From: Treponema sp.
GTDB lineage: Bacteria > Spirochaetota > Spirochaetia > Treponematales > Breznakiellaceae
Direction of reading: 5' to 3'
DNA: 64,000 nt
Assembly (NCBI GenBank): GCA_009777735.1
Contig: WRLF01000016.1
Location: forward strand, 1 to 64,000
A program made the translations under genes and the position numbers. Shown piece by piece: positions 1 to 7,595 of the stretch. The notes under the pieces were generated by a model. It did not search any database, was not told the DNA's origin, and saw nothing but the letters and a program-made list of their open reading frames with translations. Position 1 is the stretch's first letter, and the number at the start of each line of letters is the position of its first letter.

Positions 1-13
1 GGAGCAAACGATC

Positions 14-188
14 GCCTAACAAACGATTAACGCTACGCCGCCTGTTCGGCGGATCGGGGTTCAGTCGGCTAGGTCGGTCGCCCTACGGGCTCGCTCCCAC
101 GCCTCCTTCACACACATAACCAGCCCCCGCAAACCTACGGTTTACTTTATATGGGGGCTGGTTACGTCGCCAACCTAGAACGTTAATT
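14..188 (+). repeat. Long imperfect hairpin, candidate attC-like recombination site
   Basis: The element begins with GCCTAACAAACG (14-25) and ends with CGTTAATTGC (181-190), like the outer boxes of integron attC sites (R'' RYYYAAC, R' GTTRRRY); the right box fits only loosely. ATTAACG (26-32) pairs with CGTTAAT (181-187), CTAGGT near 69-75 pairs with ACCTAG near 172-177, and AACCAGCCCCC (118-128) pairs perfectly with GGGGGCTGGTT (153-163). A promoter follows at once. No integrase gene is in the window, so attC identity is an inference from shape. Confidence 0.45.
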
Positions 189-217
189 GCAAGTTACAAA
201 ATATTCTTAATAGATAC

Positions 218-246
218 TTGACAGAGTAGTTTTTTTATTTTATTTT
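218..246 (+). promoter_or_regulatory. Sigma-70 promoter of the seven-repeat protein gene
   Basis: TTGACA (218-223), a 17-base spacer and TATTTT (241-246). The gene starts at 299 behind an AAAGGAGT Shine-Dalgarno. The promoter lies directly after the attC-like hairpin, so the gene would carry its own promoter if it moves as a cassette. Confidence 0.65.
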
Positions 247-298
247 AATTATAAGCAATGGATTTATTTCCATAAAACTTTAGAAAAGGAGTAAAACT

Positions 299-1438
299 AT
301 GTTAAGCTTTAAGAAATCATTTGATGTTCTCTGTAATTTAAGAGAAGTCATATTTTTCGCTGTTTTTGTGGTTTTTTCGACTTACTCTTTACATTCTTCT
401 TTTTTTTATTGGATAGGGTCTGAATCAAAAGCTTGTTATTGGACGGATAGTATACGTACTGATCTAGATATTCCCAATGGGACAATACATGCTAATGCCG
501 CTGCAATTACTGTAGATAATGGCATAGTGTACACCTCAGGCTATTATTATATGGAATTTCTGAAAGCAACGCCTTCCTATTGGATAAATACTAGACGTAC
601 CGAACTGCCTATTCCTGTAGGGGCTACTTCTGGTTATGCCAATAATATTACCGTAGTAAACGGTACAGTATATACTGCAGGAACTTATACAATAGGTGAT
701 GGATTGGATTCTGATAGTTCACAAAAAGCCTGCTATTGGACCGATACAGCACGTACTGATCTACCTGTTCCCAATAATGCGAGAGGTATTTCTGTGTCTG
801 GAATTACTGTGGAAAATGGCACGGTGTACACTGTAGGGTTTTATAATGTCGATAGTGGTGGTTCTAAGTATGTACCATGTTATTGGATAGGTACTGAACG
901 TGTCGATCTGCTTATTCCAGATGAGGCTACTTCTGGTTATGCCAATAATATTACCGTAGTAAACGGTACGGTATATACTGTAGGAACTTATATAATAGGT
1001 GATGGATGGAGTTCTAATAGTTCACAAAAAGCCTGCTATTGGATCGGTACGACATGTACTGATCTACCCATTCCTGCTGGAGCAAAGACAGCCAATGCAT
1101 CAGGGATTACTGTGGTAGACGGCACTGTGTACACTATAGGTAATTATGGTGATTTCCCAAACCATATTAGCAGATCCTGTTATTGGATAAACACTACACG
1201 TACCGACTTGCCTCTTCCCAATGGAATAATGGCAACTAACGCTACTGAAATTACTATTGTAAATGGTGCAGTGTACACCGCTGGCACTGATTTCTTTGGA
1301 AACCACTCTTGGACAGGCACTGTATTTGTTAATTTACCTATTCCCAGTGGTATGTATAGAGCTTTTACTTCTGGAACGACCTTAATAAATGGCACTGTAT
1401 ATACTTCAGGAGGTTATTTTACGCGAAGTGGCCAATAA
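299..1438 (+). CDS. Exported seven-repeat (propeller-like) protein
   Basis: A 379-residue protein of unknown function. Residues about 15-32 form a hydrophobic leader, and no lipobox is obvious. The rest is seven units of about 45-55 residues, each with a CYWxGTxRTDLPIP-like segment followed by ITVxNGTVYTxG. The WTGT segment of the last unit has lost its Cys. Seven blades of this size would suit a beta-propeller, but that is inference. Repeats two and four share long near-identical DNA stretches, suggesting recent internal duplication. The start is supported by AAAGGAGT about 6 bases upstream. The stop codon runs into TAACG, as attC left boxes often overlap a cassette stop. GC content looks lower than in the pfk/lgt region. 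Confidence 0.75.
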   Translation: MLSFKKSFDVLCNLREVIFFAVFVVFSTYSLHSSFFYWIGSESKACYWTDSIRTDLDIPNGTIHANAAAITVDNGIVYTSGYYYMEFLKATPSYWINTRRTELPIPVGATSGYANNITVVNGTVYTAGTYTIGDGLDSDSSQKACYWTDTARTDLPVPNNARGISVSGITVENGTVYTVGFYNVDSGGSKYVPCYWIGTERVDLLIPDEATSGYANNITVVNGTVYTVGTYIIGDGWSSNSSQKACYWIGTTCTDLPIPAGAKTANASGITVVDGTVYTIGNYGDFPNHISRSCYWINTTRTDLPLPNGIMATNATEITIVNGAVYTAGTDFFGNHSWTGTVFVNLPIPSGMYRAFTSGTTLINGTVYTSGGYFTRSGQ

Positions 1439-1556
1439 CGAAATTGTTTTCAACACAATTTGTCCTTCCATGTATAGATTGTATTTACCATTGGAATCAG
1501 AAATAGAATAGTCAATGTTCGGACTTGCGCCCTCTGCACGGTTTTGTTCTGCCGCA

Positions 1557-1620
1557 GTTTAGGCAGGAGTCAATGCTACGCATTGCCCCCTGCCTAAACC
1601 GTCAGTTACTTTGTTATGCG
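1557..1620. repeat. Hairpin with attC-like right end TTTGTTATGCG
   Basis: GTTTAGGCAGG (1557-1567) pairs perfectly with CCTGCCTAAAC (1589-1599), and inside it CAATGC (1571-1576) pairs with GCATTG (1580-1585). Ten bases further on is TTTGTTATGCG (1610-1620), whose GTTATGC matches many integron R' boxes. A possible left box overlaps the stop of the preceding gene (AATAACG, about 1434). The whole gap 1439-1657 holds nothing else recognisable. Confidence 0.45.
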
Positions 1621-1657
1621 ATGTGGTGGCGTACCCCATAAATTTATTTACATATTT

Positions 1658-2173
1658 TTATTTAACCATTTTCTTTAATGGTTTTATTGTTTTTAATCCC
1701 CAATCATAATGGCTGGATGTTGCAGAAATAAAATACGATCCCAATGATGTTGTTCCAGTCCATTGGTATTTCTTCTTTGTAAATAATTCATCATCATTAT
1801 GTTTTTCAATTAAAGCCATAACGTCTTTATAACTTTTCTTGAACATTGTTATTGACTTCTTTAATTCAGTCCCTTTATATTTTTCCCATATTCGTTGATT
1901 TAATTTAGGTAATGTCTGAAATGTATAGCCTTCAGCAGGTATTGCCGGTTTTTTACCAGACATTCCAACCTTGTACCAAGTTTCCATCATCAAATGCCAT
2001 TCATGTAAATGACAGATCACATCAGCGATTGTTTTATCCCGTTCATTTAATTCATTATTTTTGAAGGTTTTTGATTTAAATTCATCTGGTAATTCTCCAA
2101 TAAATTCCAATAATTTATTAGAGTTGCTTTCTGCCAGTTCAAGCAAGCTCTTTTTATTCGTTGGTCTAGCCAT
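1658..2173 (-). CDS. ClbS/DfsB-family (DUF1706) four-helix protein
   Basis: A 171-residue protein that I recognise as ClbS/DfsB family by its start (MARPTNKKSLLELAE), the RDKTIADVICHLHEWH helix and the C-terminal SHYDWG segment. The fold is a DinB-like four-helix bundle. The best-known member, ClbS, protects colibactin producers by hydrolysing the toxin warhead, but most members are uncharacterised and no colibactin genes are seen here. The start follows TTAGAGGAATA, a good Shine-Dalgarno. It is AT-rich, alone in its orientation and lies between two attC-like hairpins (ending 1620 and 2341), consistent with cassette cargo. A role in tolerating a genotoxic or antibiotic compound is inference. 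Confidence 0.75.
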   Translation of the reverse strand: MARPTNKKSLLELAESNSNKLLEFIGELPDEFKSKTFKNNELNERDKTIADVICHLHEWHLMMETWYKVGMSGKKPAIPAEGYTFQTLPKLNQRIWEKYKGTELKKSITMFKKSYKDVMALIEKHNDDELFTKKKYQWTGTTSLGSYFISATSSHYDWGLKTIKPLKKMVK

Positions 2174-2300
2174 ATTATTCCTCTAAATATGAAATCCTCA
2201 TTATAAAGTTATAGCATAAAATATATACTATGTAAAGTAAATAAGATGAACATTTTCGGACATTTTTTCAAATATTTTTAAACAATTTAGTCACCATTTC

Positions 2301-2341
2301 GCATAACTTATTATTAGTTGACTCTTTTTAGTAAGTTAGCG
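2301..2341. repeat. Short attC-like hairpin
   Basis: GCATAAC (2301-2307) and GTTAGCG (2335-2341) flank a stem in which TAACTTA (2304-2310) pairs exactly with TAAGTTA (2332-2338). Left box GCATAAC is the complement of the GTTATGC at 1612-1618, so the DNA between them (with the ClbS-like gene) could be one cassette. Confidence 0.35.
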
Positions 2342-2384
2342 CATATGGTGGAAATCTGTAATTCCGGCTTTTTGGAAATAGGCC

Positions 2385-2462
2385 GTCAGAGAGCAGAAGG
2401 CAGGCCGTCCCGCCCATTGCCCTCGTGCCAGCTAGCCGCTCTCTGACAGTTTGTTATCAGGC
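2385..2462. repeat. Hairpin element with TTTGTTATCAGGC tail
   Basis: GTCAGAGAGC (2385-2394) pairs exactly with GCTCTCTGAC (2438-2447), followed by TTTGTTATCAGGC (2450-2462). The right arm and tail recur before pfk (3685-3718), and the core CTGACGGTTTGTTACCAGGC also ends the element at 50128-50342. The element directly precedes a copy of the pfk 5' end. Confidence 0.6.
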
Positions 2463-2568
2463 AAATCGTATAGGTGACAATCACCAATTTTTACTGTACA
2501 CTGCCGTATGGTTACGAAACGAGGCAGTGTATCGAAAACTATCAGGATTTTAGCGGCAGGTGGAGATT
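2463..2568 (+). pseudogene. Duplicated 5' end and promoter of pfk (truncated)
   Basis: This stretch matches 3719-3824, an offset of 1256 bases. It includes the pfk -35 and -10 boxes, ATG (2507) and about 20 codons, then diverges after GGAGATT. Differences from the intact gene within the coding part include three amino-acid changes (S6G, G13R, T16A) and four silent ones, while the promoter part has a single difference. The copy and the intact gene bracket a lipoprotein gene and an XRE gene. The copied promoter would make only a short peptide. Confidence 0.8.
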
Positions 2569-2676
2569 TTAAGGTCTCTATAATTCCTGTCACTGCCTAT
2601 GATATCCTGTTCGCCAAATAGTTTTGCTGTTTCGGGTGACTAACACCCAGGCGTTACTTATTTATTATTCACACCA

Positions 2677-3132
2677 TTAAATACCTGTAACATCCAAAAA
2701 CAGATTGAACGTAATGGTAGTTTCAGAGCCAGTAATATTATATTTAGGCATCTTAGAATAGAAATCATCTTCAGTGACAATACCTAGTTGCTCTAATGTT
2801 TGACCATTTGTATATGCAAACATTTCATTTCCAATTTGTATGATAATATGGTATTGTCCACTTCCTGACCATGCACTACCACCAATTCCTTGTAAGGAAG
2901 CAGTAATAGAATTACCTGAAATTGATCCTTGCCAACCCGCAACTACTCCTTCAGCATTTTCACTAAAATAAGAATAAAGTAAAATTGCACCATTTCCGGA
3001 TTTTCCATTAAGCCCAGTAATGGTAATTTTATGCGGATCTGAGCTTCCATTACCATCATTGCACCCAACAACCATCATACTGAATACCAGAACCATTACC
3101 AGTATTCCCATCCAAATTTTTTTGTTAGCCAT
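2677..3132 (-). CDS. Small treponeme-type lipoprotein
   Basis: A 151-residue secreted lipoprotein of unknown function. The leader KKIWMGILVMVLVFSM ends in VVGC, a lipobox, followed by a Gly/Ser/Asp linker and a beta-rich domain (KITITGLNGKSG near residue 37). I chose the ATG at 3132: GTGAGGA lies about 8 bases upstream of it, but only 2 bases from the in-frame ATG at 3138. It is transcribed divergently from the XRE regulator at 3343, and the same lipoprotein/XRE arrangement recurs at 48433-50054. It lies inside the segment bracketed by the pfk duplication, so it was probably acquired with it. Confidence 0.8.
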   Translation of the reverse strand: MANKKIWMGILVMVLVFSMMVVGCNDGNGSSDPHKITITGLNGKSGNGAILLYSYFSENAEGVVAGWQGSISGNSITASLQGIGGSAWSGSGQYHIIIQIGNEMFAYTNGQTLEQLGIVTEDDFYSKMPKYNITGSETTITFNLFLDVTGI

Positions 3133-3255
3133 TTTCATTTCCTCACTTTGGTAACAACCTATCCTATCAATACAGATAGTAATTTAAACCTCTGGTTCAA
3201 CTCCAAACAGAGCCTTCCATTAGATTTACTTAATAGTGTATGAAATACCATACAT

Positions 3256-3295
3256 TCGGTAATACCGACAATTAATGCTATCAAATGTTTGATAG
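3256..3295. promoter_or_regulatory. Two palindromes between lipoprotein and XRE genes
   Basis: TCGGTAATACCGA (3256-3268) is an inverted repeat with 6-base arms, and CTATCAAATGTTTGATAG (3278-3295) has 8-base arms around TG. A further CGGTA half-site follows near 3322. Their position in the divergent intergenic region makes them likely operators for the XRE protein. Confidence 0.5.
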
Positions 3296-3342
3296 TTTGT
3301 CAACCTAATGGATTAATTATTCGGTAAAAGGGTGTATACTAC

Positions 3343-3657
3343 ATGGAAGAACAAGAACTTAGGGGAATTTTAGGCAATAATATCAAACGATGTCGGTTAA
3401 AAATAAATCTGTCCCAAATGTCTTTAGCCGAAAAAGTAGATATTTCGACCAATTTTTTAAGTGATATAGAAAGGTGTAAGGCATGGATTTCTCCAAAAAC
3501 ACTAGTCAAATTGGCCGCAGTATTGAATATTGAACCCTATGAACTATTTAAAGCCGATGCACTTTTGTCAGATACTGATAAGAGTATATTGCAGCATTAT
3601 GCAGATGAAAATATAAAAGCGGTTTTAAGTGTGATGAATCAAATCCGTGAAAATTAG
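3343..3657 (+). CDS. XRE-family transcriptional regulator
   Basis: A 104-residue protein with one helix-turn-helix domain at residues about 8-65 (NLSQMSLAEKVDISTNFLSDIER...ISPKTLVKLAAVLNIEPYELF) and a short helical tail. It is a relative of the XRE protein at 48433-48822; both share FLSDIE and the EVYELF/EPYELF ending. TATACT lies just before the ATG and AAAGGG further up, so either start context is unusual. It is likely autoregulatory through the palindromes at 3256-3295 and may control the divergent lipoprotein gene; that is inference from layout. Confidence 0.85.
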   Translation: MEEQELRGILGNNIKRCRLKINLSQMSLAEKVDISTNFLSDIERCKAWISPKTLVKLAAVLNIEPYELFKADALLSDTDKSILQHYADENIKAVLSVMNQIREN

Positions 3658-3684
3658 ATAAAATTCCTCGGCGTTTGCACTAGC

Positions 3685-3718
3685 CAGCCAGCCGCCCTCT
3701 GACGGTTTGTTACCAGGC
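3685..3718 (+). repeat. Right half of hairpin element before pfk
   Basis: The right arm (GCCAGCCGCC then CTCTGACGG) and TTTGTTACCAGGC tail match 2430-2462 apart from the expected few changes, but no matching left arm is present upstream because the XRE gene occupies that space. It marks the right end of the inserted segment. Confidence 0.55.
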
Positions 3719-3729
3719 AAATCGTATAG

Positions 3730-3758
3730 GTGACAATCACCAATTTTTACAGTACACT
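3730..3758 (+). promoter_or_regulatory. pfk promoter, probably giving a leaderless mRNA
   Basis: GTGACA (3730-3735), 17-base spacer, TACACT (3753-3758), then GCCGT and the ATG at 3764. Transcription would start at or beside the initiation codon, and there is no Shine-Dalgarno. Confidence 0.6.
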
Positions 3759-3763
3759 GCCGT

Positions 3764-4861
3764 ATGGTTACGAAACGAAGCAGTGTATCAAAAACAATTG
3801 GGATTTTAACGGCAGGCGGAGATTGCCCGGGTCTGAATGCGGCAATACGTGGGGTGTGCAGGGCGGCGCATGACCGGTATGGCATGAAAATATACGGTTT
3901 TTCTGATGGATTCCGGGGCATGATTGAAGAAAATGTGCGTGTCCTTAATCCGGCCGATTTTTCGGGGATTTTAACACGGGGCGGAACCATTCTGGGAGCA
4001 AGCCGGGAAAAGCCGTTCAAGTCCGCCATTGGAGATGCTGATGAAATAATCGGTGATAAAGTTGCCGCAATTAAAAAGACTTATAGCAAACTGGGGCTGG
4101 ACTGTCTGGTTCTGCTGGGCGGAAATGGCACCAACACCACCGGTTACCGTTTTGCAAGAGAGGGGCTAAACATTATCGGCCTGCCTAAAACCATTGATAA
4201 CGACATTGTGGGCACCGACAGAACATTTGGTTTCCATTCGGCGCTGTCAATCGGCACGGAGGCAATTGACCGCCTGCACTCAACTGCGCAAAGCCATAGC
4301 CGGGTCATGGTGATTGAGCTGATGGGGCACAAGGCTGGCTGGCTGGCGTTATATGCCGGGGTTGCCGGCGGCGGTGATGTCATTCTCATACCGGAAATTC
4401 CCTACGATATACAGGCTATAGGCCGCCACATTGAAGAGAGGGCTCTTTCGGGGAAAATTTTTTCCATCGTGGTTGTTGCCGAAGGTGCTCTCTCAATCAA
4501 GGAAGCAAAAATGGACAAGCGTGATCGCAAGAAATACCGTGCCGCAAACGGCCCTTCCGTTGCGTACCGTGTTGCCCGTGAAATCCAGGACGAGACTGGC
4601 AGGGAGACCCGCGCCTCTGTCCTTGGTTATATGCAGCGCGGCGGTATTCCCAGTGCTTCCGACCGTGTTCTTGCCACAAGCCTTGCCACTGCAGCAGTTG
4701 ACCTCCTTGCCAAAGGCGAATATGGCCGTATGGTGTGTTTAAGCGGCAATGAAATTAATTCCGTAGATCTGAGCGTACCGGAAGGAAAAGTAAAAACCGT
4801 ACCGGAAGATCACTACATGATTGATACAGCAGCTGCCGTGGGGACTTGCATGGGGGTATAG
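3764..4861 (+). CDS. 6-phosphofructokinase, atypical (ATP or PPi donor unclear)
   Basis: A 365-residue cytoplasmic PFKA-family enzyme that phosphorylates fructose 6-phosphate to the 1,6-bisphosphate in glycolysis. Visible motifs are GGDCPGLN (residues 18-25), the substrate loop PKTIDND with the catalytic Asp, and MGHKAGW. Donor residues are mixed: GGNGT in place of GGDGS keeps Gly at E. coli position 104 (ATP-like), whereas PKTIDND has the Lys at position 124 typical of PPi enzymes, and the Asp at 103 is Asn. This resembles atypical group members in which the donor cannot be read from sequence. The start follows a -10 box by five bases, with no ribosome site. A truncated copy of its 5' end lies at 2463-2568. 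Confidence 0.9.
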   Translation: MVTKRSSVSKTIGILTAGGDCPGLNAAIRGVCRAAHDRYGMKIYGFSDGFRGMIEENVRVLNPADFSGILTRGGTILGASREKPFKSAIGDADEIIGDKVAAIKKTYSKLGLDCLVLLGGNGTNTTGYRFAREGLNIIGLPKTIDNDIVGTDRTFGFHSALSIGTEAIDRLHSTAQSHSRVMVIELMGHKAGWLALYAGVAGGGDVILIPEIPYDIQAIGRHIEERALSGKIFSIVVVAEGALSIKEAKMDKRDRKKYRAANGPSVAYRVAREIQDETGRETRASVLGYMQRGGIPSASDRVLATSLATAAVDLLAKGEYGRMVCLSGNEINSVDLSVPEGKVKTVPEDHYMIDTAAAVGTCMGV

Positions 4862-4952
4862 AGAGTTAGGCGTTAGAAAATAATCCTTTTTAGCCGATAA
4901 TAACAACAAGAGACACACTGGAGACACCAATTTTTTCAGGAAAGGAGCTGCC

Positions 4953-5876
4953 ATGAGAAAATATTCTGCGTTTTTCCCCATAATTGCAGTTTTTGTATTA
5001 TTTTTTACCAGCGCAATAACCGGTAGCACCAATGAATTGCAGCAAAGAGGCAGACAAGGAGATTTTGCGTGGGAAAGGCATGGGAACAGGATTACCATTA
5101 CCCGGTATCACGGAACCGACAGGGCGGTAACGATACCTTCTGAGATAAACGGATTGCCTGTATCTATAATTGGGAATGACGCATTTACTGACAATAGACT
5201 GACCAGCGTTACCATACCTAACACCGTTACGTCCATTGGAAACAGGGCATTTTCCCGTAATGAGCTGACAAGTATTACCATCCCTAACAGTGTTATTTCT
5301 ATTGGGAACAGGGCGTTTTCTGCAAATGAGCTGACTAGTGTTACCATACCGAACAGCGTTACTTCCATCGGGAATGGGGCATTTTTATTGAACCAACTGA
5401 CCAGAGTTACTATTCCCAACAGTGTTACTTCAATTGGAGATTGGGCGTTTAGGGAAAACCGGCTGATAGGCATTACCATACCAAACAGTATCACTTCCAT
5501 TGGAGAAGGCGTATTTTTCAAAAATCAACTTACCGGTGTAATCATACCCAACAGCGTTACTTCCATTGGAGATTGGGCGTTTAGGGAAAACCGGCTGACC
5601 AGTGTTACAATACCGAACAGCGTTACTTCCATTGGTATTTCGGCATTTAGGGAAAACCGGCTGTCCAATGTTACAATACCAAGCAGTGTTACTTCAATTG
5701 GGAATGGAGCATTGTTCAGCAATCAGCTTGTCAGTGTCACCATTGGTGCAAATGTAATGCTTGGGTTATTTGGTGACAATTTTGAGACTGCTTATACCAA
5801 CAACAGCAGGAGGGCAGGCACATATACCCGGCCTGATACGAGCAGCAGAACCTGGACTTTACGGTTAAATACCTAA
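4953..5876 (+). CDS. Secreted BspA-type leucine-rich repeat protein
   Basis: A 307-residue exported protein. A signal peptide (residues about 1-24) is followed by a short cap and eight 22-residue repeats of the form LTSVTIPNSVTSIGxxAFxxNx, then a degenerate ninth and a Thr/Arg-rich end. This is the LRR_5 (Treponema pallidum/BspA) type, found in surface proteins that bind host matrix or other cells in some oral species; the ligand here is unknown. The DNA repeats are 66 bases long and very alike, so copy number is likely to vary between strains. GGAAAGGAG precedes the ATG. Its stop overlaps the convergent gene at 5873 by four bases. Confidence 0.88.
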   Translation: MRKYSAFFPIIAVFVLFFTSAITGSTNELQQRGRQGDFAWERHGNRITITRYHGTDRAVTIPSEINGLPVSIIGNDAFTDNRLTSVTIPNTVTSIGNRAFSRNELTSITIPNSVISIGNRAFSANELTSVTIPNSVTSIGNGAFLLNQLTRVTIPNSVTSIGDWAFRENRLIGITIPNSITSIGEGVFFKNQLTGVIIPNSVTSIGDWAFRENRLTSVTIPNSVTSIGISAFRENRLSNVTIPSSVTSIGNGALFSNQLVSVTIGANVMLGLFGDNFETAYTNNSRRAGTYTRPDTSSRTWTLRLNT

Positions 5877-6094
5877 TTACTGCCCCCCTTTTCCTTGAAA
5901 GAGGGACAGTTACTGCCGACAGCCTGGAATACCTCAACGGATGGCAAGAGACGGGATTTTATGGAAAAAATTTCACAGGAATAAGGCATCGCCGGATCCC
6001 AGCTTACCTTGAAATGAATGCACTTCAGGCAGTTGGGAGGGCGCGGTTTTTCATTTGGTTCGGTAGTACCCATTGCGGGCAGGGACGGAATCAA
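5873..6094 (-). CDS. Small four-cysteine conserved protein
   Basis: A 73-residue protein with PPNCLKCIHFKVSWDP, then SCEIFSIKSR and NCPSF, giving four Cys in a CxxC...C...C pattern that could hold zinc. I recognise the layout CxxCxxFxxTWDPxxPxxCxxFxxKSR from a short conserved bacterial protein sometimes mislabelled uracil-DNA glycosylase; no glycosylase motif is present. The start is TTG at 6094, eight bases after the stop of the upstream gene, with TAGGGA before it; ATG at residue 8 is an alternative. It is probably the second gene of an operon with 6101-6493. Confidence 0.65.
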   Translation of the reverse strand: MIPSLPAMGTTEPNEKPRPPNCLKCIHFKVSWDPAMPYSCEIFSIKSRLLPSVEVFQAVGSNCPSFKEKGGSN

Positions 6095-6100
6095 TGATCC

Positions 6101-6493
6101 CTATATGTTGATGTTGAATACTGCTCCAAGAAGCGGAGCTGTCGTTGCATAGGGGTTATTCGTATTTGCTGCCTGTAAATCCCGTATTTGAGTATGGTAC
6201 TGATTTATGAGGTTGTTTATATTGTAATCATTTTCCTGCCCCTGCAAGTCAAACAAAGGTTCGATATCCCTTTTCATTTTGGAAATCTGTTCAATAAGAG
6301 TATCAAGAATTTTCAGCCTGTTGATGCTCACCCCTTCCACGCCATCGGGGGCCGGCACGCCGGAAACATGCTTGAAATGCGAATAGATATAGGCTGATTG
6401 TGACACAGGCAGTGATGCCCTGCCTGTCTGGGATGCATTGATTGCATATCCTATACTGATACTGGGAACTGAATTAAACGATTCAATATTCAT
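6101..6493 (-). CDS. Conserved hypothetical protein (no signal peptide)
   Basis: A 130-residue soluble protein I cannot assign. It begins MNIESFNSVPSISIGYA, has a SQSAYIYSHFKHVSGVPAP segment in the middle and a helical stretch rich in Ile, Asn and Gln. AAGGGGTGA about 7 bases before the ATG supports the start. The Ser/Ala-rich ends with IxxLDTLIEQISKMK in between could fit a small structural or coiled-coil protein, but nothing more can be said. Six bases separate it from the four-cysteine gene, so the two are likely cotranscribed. Confidence 0.6.
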   Translation of the reverse strand: MNIESFNSVPSISIGYAINASQTGRASLPVSQSAYIYSHFKHVSGVPAPDGVEGVSINRLKILDTLIEQISKMKRDIEPLFDLQGQENDYNINNLINQYHTQIRDLQAANTNNPYATTAPLLGAVFNINI

Positions 6494-6652
6494 ATCTTCA
6501 CCCCTTGCTTACTATTACTTACTATAAATATCGGATATTAAGACTTTTTTTTTAGAGGAAATATTGGATGGTACCCGGCCTCAGGAACATTTGAGGGTAT
6601 TTCATTGCCAAGCATCACTATTCACGATTTGTCTGCTGCTGTATAATAAGCC

Positions 6653-7591
6653 ATGTTGTTGTCGGTTTACTTTCCTTCCTGGCTGAAACCGGAAATAATA
6701 CCCGGCCTGCCATTCCGCTGGTACGGGTTGATGTACATATTTGCCTTTGCTGCGGCCTTTCTTCTGTACCGCCACCAGGTCAAAGAGCGGCGTTTCCCCA
6801 TGACCGAGGATCAGTTGTATTCGCTGTTTACCTGGGGCATATTGGGATTGCTGCTGGGGGCAAGGATTTTTTCCACCCTAGTCTACGAGACGAGCGATAT
6901 TTACGTCCGCCAGCCCTGGCTGATCTTCTGGCCATTCCGGAATGGGCAGTTTACCGGCCTTACGGGCATGAGTTACCATGGCGGCGCTGTTGGCGGCTTG
7001 ATAGCCGTTATTCTGTGGGCAAAATTCAAAAAATTCAACTTTCGGGAAATCGGCGATATGTATGCGGCAAGTATTCCTCTGGGGTATACTTTCGGGCGTC
7101 TGGGTAATTTCATCAATGCCGAACTGTACGGCAGGGTAACCGACAGCCCGCTGGGAATGGTATTCCCCAATGCTGGCCTGGTGAACGGGGAAAACCTGCC
7201 CCGCCACCCTTCCCAGCTTTACGAAATGGTTTTTGAGGGAATTATCCTCTGGACGATCATCTGGTTTTTCCGTAACCGCAAACCTTTCAAAGGGTTCCTT
7301 CTCGGCCTGTATTTTCTGGGATACGGCCTGTTTCGTTTCTTTATCGAATATTTCCGCGAACCGGACGCAGGCCTGGGTTTCCCGCTCCTGAATTTTACCA
7401 CCGGGCAGATACTATGTTTTTTGATGATCGTTTTTGGTATTACATGGATTGTTATATGTTCACGGCTGCCAAACCGGGAACCGGTACGGATATACGATGA
7501 AAGCGGGATACAGAAGGTACCTGGTAAAACTGCGGCAGAAAAAGCAAGCGAACGCAATCAGCGGCGAAAAATACGAAAAAGGTTACGGTAA
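6653..7591 (+). CDS. lgt: Prolipoprotein diacylglyceryl transferase
   Basis: A 312-residue inner-membrane enzyme that moves diacylglycerol from phosphatidylglycerol to the lipobox Cys of prolipoproteins, which fits the many lipoproteins in this window. The family signature GRLGNFINAELYGR is present near residue 153, with RHPSQLYEM after it and several membrane segments. The C terminus is a long Lys/Arg-rich tail. TATAAT (6642-6647) ends five bases before the ATG and there is no Shine-Dalgarno, so the message may be leaderless. The gene ends four bases before pyk, suggesting one operon. Confidence 0.95.
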   Translation: MLLSVYFPSWLKPEIIPGLPFRWYGLMYIFAFAAAFLLYRHQVKERRFPMTEDQLYSLFTWGILGLLLGARIFSTLVYETSDIYVRQPWLIFWPFRNGQFTGLTGMSYHGGAVGGLIAVILWAKFKKFNFREIGDMYAASIPLGYTFGRLGNFINAELYGRVTDSPLGMVFPNAGLVNGENLPRHPSQLYEMVFEGIILWTIIWFFRNRKPFKGFLLGLYFLGYGLFRFFIEYFREPDAGLGFPLLNFTTGQILCFLMIVFGITWIVICSRLPNREPVRIYDESGIQKVPGKTAAEKASERNQRRKIRKRLR

Positions 7592-7595
7592 AAGT

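Noticed and set aside
5189-5750. 66-base tandem repeats that might suggest a CRISPR array
   Set aside because: The units are in-frame coding repeats (LRR_5) without spacers of unique sequence.
7434-7595. Upstream extension of the pyk frame
   Set aside because: It overlaps lgt and bears no pyruvate kinase homology; KRKTKIVCS at the ATG at 7596 is the normal N terminus.
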